From an uncultured Flavobacterium sp. (GTDB lineage Bacteria; Bacteroidota; Bacteroidia; Flavobacteriales; Flavobacteriaceae), in assembly GCA_913061465.1 (NCBI GenBank), contig CAJXSU010000007.1, positions 1-55,376 of the forward strand: 55,376 bases of DNA, read 5' to 3'. Each line of letters starts with the position of its first letter. Position 1 is the stretch's first letter. The position numbers and the translations under genes are program-made. A model generated the notes under the pieces. That model searched no databases. It was not told the origin of the DNA and worked only from the letters and a program-made list of their open reading frames with translations. Of the stretch, positions 55,181-55,376 are shown piece after piece.

Positions 55181-55195
55181 GTACTCGAGGTGGGA
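55181..55195 (-). pseudogene. tRNA-Leu 3'-end remnant
   Basis: The 15 bases GTACTCGAGGTGGGA are identical to 55300-55314, which span the acceptor and T-arm end of tRNA-Leu. Nothing tRNA-like continues beyond them. It is probably an attachment-site copy or a relic of a duplicated tRNA. Confidence 0.6.
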
Positions 55196-55241
55196 TTAAC
55201 GCCCTTCGGTTGTTTTTCCTCAAAGCGTCGCTTTGAAAATC

Positions 55242-55303
55242 AAAACCTCACAAAAACAAAAAAGCAAGCTTTATGTTTTCGCTTGCTTTTTATTTATTCG
55301 TAC
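55242..55303 (-). repeat. Direct repeat, copy 2 (tRNA-Leu terminator)
   Basis: This 62-bp copy of the 53958-54020 repeat includes the last bases of tRNA-Leu and the hairpin downstream of it on the minus strand. The hairpin (55259-55291) has an 11-bp perfect stem and an 11-nt loop, followed by a weak T-stretch. Confidence 0.85.
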
Positions 55304-55376
55304 TCGAGGTGGGAATCGAACCCACACTCCCGAAAGAACTGGATTTTGAATCCAGCGCGTCTACCAATTCCGCCAC
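55301..55376 (-). tRNA. tRNA-Leu (anticodon CAA), 5' end off the window
   Basis: Read on the minus strand, the tRNA begins at the window edge in position 7 (six acceptor bases missing). It shows the D-loop GGAATTGGTAGACGCG, the anticodon arm CTGGA-TTCAAAA-TCCAG with anticodon CAA (reading UUG), a Leu-type long variable arm (TTCTTTCGGGAGT), and the T-arm GTGGG-TTCGATT-CCCAC. The 3' acceptor is CTCGAGT plus discriminator A. CCA is not encoded. The terminator lies directly downstream. Confidence 0.93.

Overview
This is a low-GC chromosome segment from a member of the Bacteroidota, almost certainly a marine Flavobacteriaceae (Polaribacter/Tenacibaculum-like; genus not proven). The signs are Bacteroidota-type promoters (TAnnTTTG -7 boxes), little Shine-Dalgarno signal, many family-typical proteins (DUF4296, DUF4271, DUF4270, DUF3109, a short glycogen synthase, a complete Bat operon, a TonB-dependent receptor with surface-type lipoproteins) and a SulP/carbonic anhydrase module known from marine flavobacteria. 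Most of the window is core genome.

Layout. 1-1013 is the 5' part of a tyrosine recombinase that runs off the left edge. 1097-10106 holds an ALDH7-type aldehyde dehydrogenase, a LuxE-like adenylating enzyme, tyrS, an SDR epimerase, a dpm1-like glycosyltransferase/pyrC/DUF4296 operon, and DUF4271-hemD. 10156-18162 holds radA, a UPF0104 membrane protein, panD, panC, then divergently a short glgA-like gene, a DUF4270 lipoprotein gene and glmS. 18148-18996 is an accessory insertion: an XRE regulator plus a four-helix membrane protein lying between the end of glmS and a second, diverged copy of that end. 19037-31596 has small membrane and redox genes, marC, DUF3109, nrdB-nrdA, dgt, dxs, a tadA-like deaminase, umuC-umuD in unusual order and cvpA. 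31712-35271 is the SulP/DUF2490/carbonic anhydrase cluster. 35314-43609 is the Bat (aerotolerance) operon, moxR-DUF58-BatX-BatA-BatB-BatC-BatD-BatE. 43837-48383 is a TonB-dependent receptor with two related lipoproteins, closed by a strong terminator. 48447-53123 has a PLP aminotransferase, an LpxH-like hydrolase, an S41 protease, a dCMP deaminase-like protein and a HupE/UreJ protein.

The right end (53286-55376) is the most plastic part: three very small membrane-protein genes, a 298-residue membrane protein with two SHOCT-like motifs, and a tRNA-Leu(CAA) whose 3' end and terminator are partly duplicated on the far side of that gene. This looks like a small integration hot spot.

The best candidates for something undescribed are the two small accessory cassettes bounded by duplicated gene ends (glmS and tRNA-Leu) and the TonB receptor with two lipoproteins that share a C-terminal domain. 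No CRISPR array, rRNA operon, insertion sequence or recognisable defence system was found.
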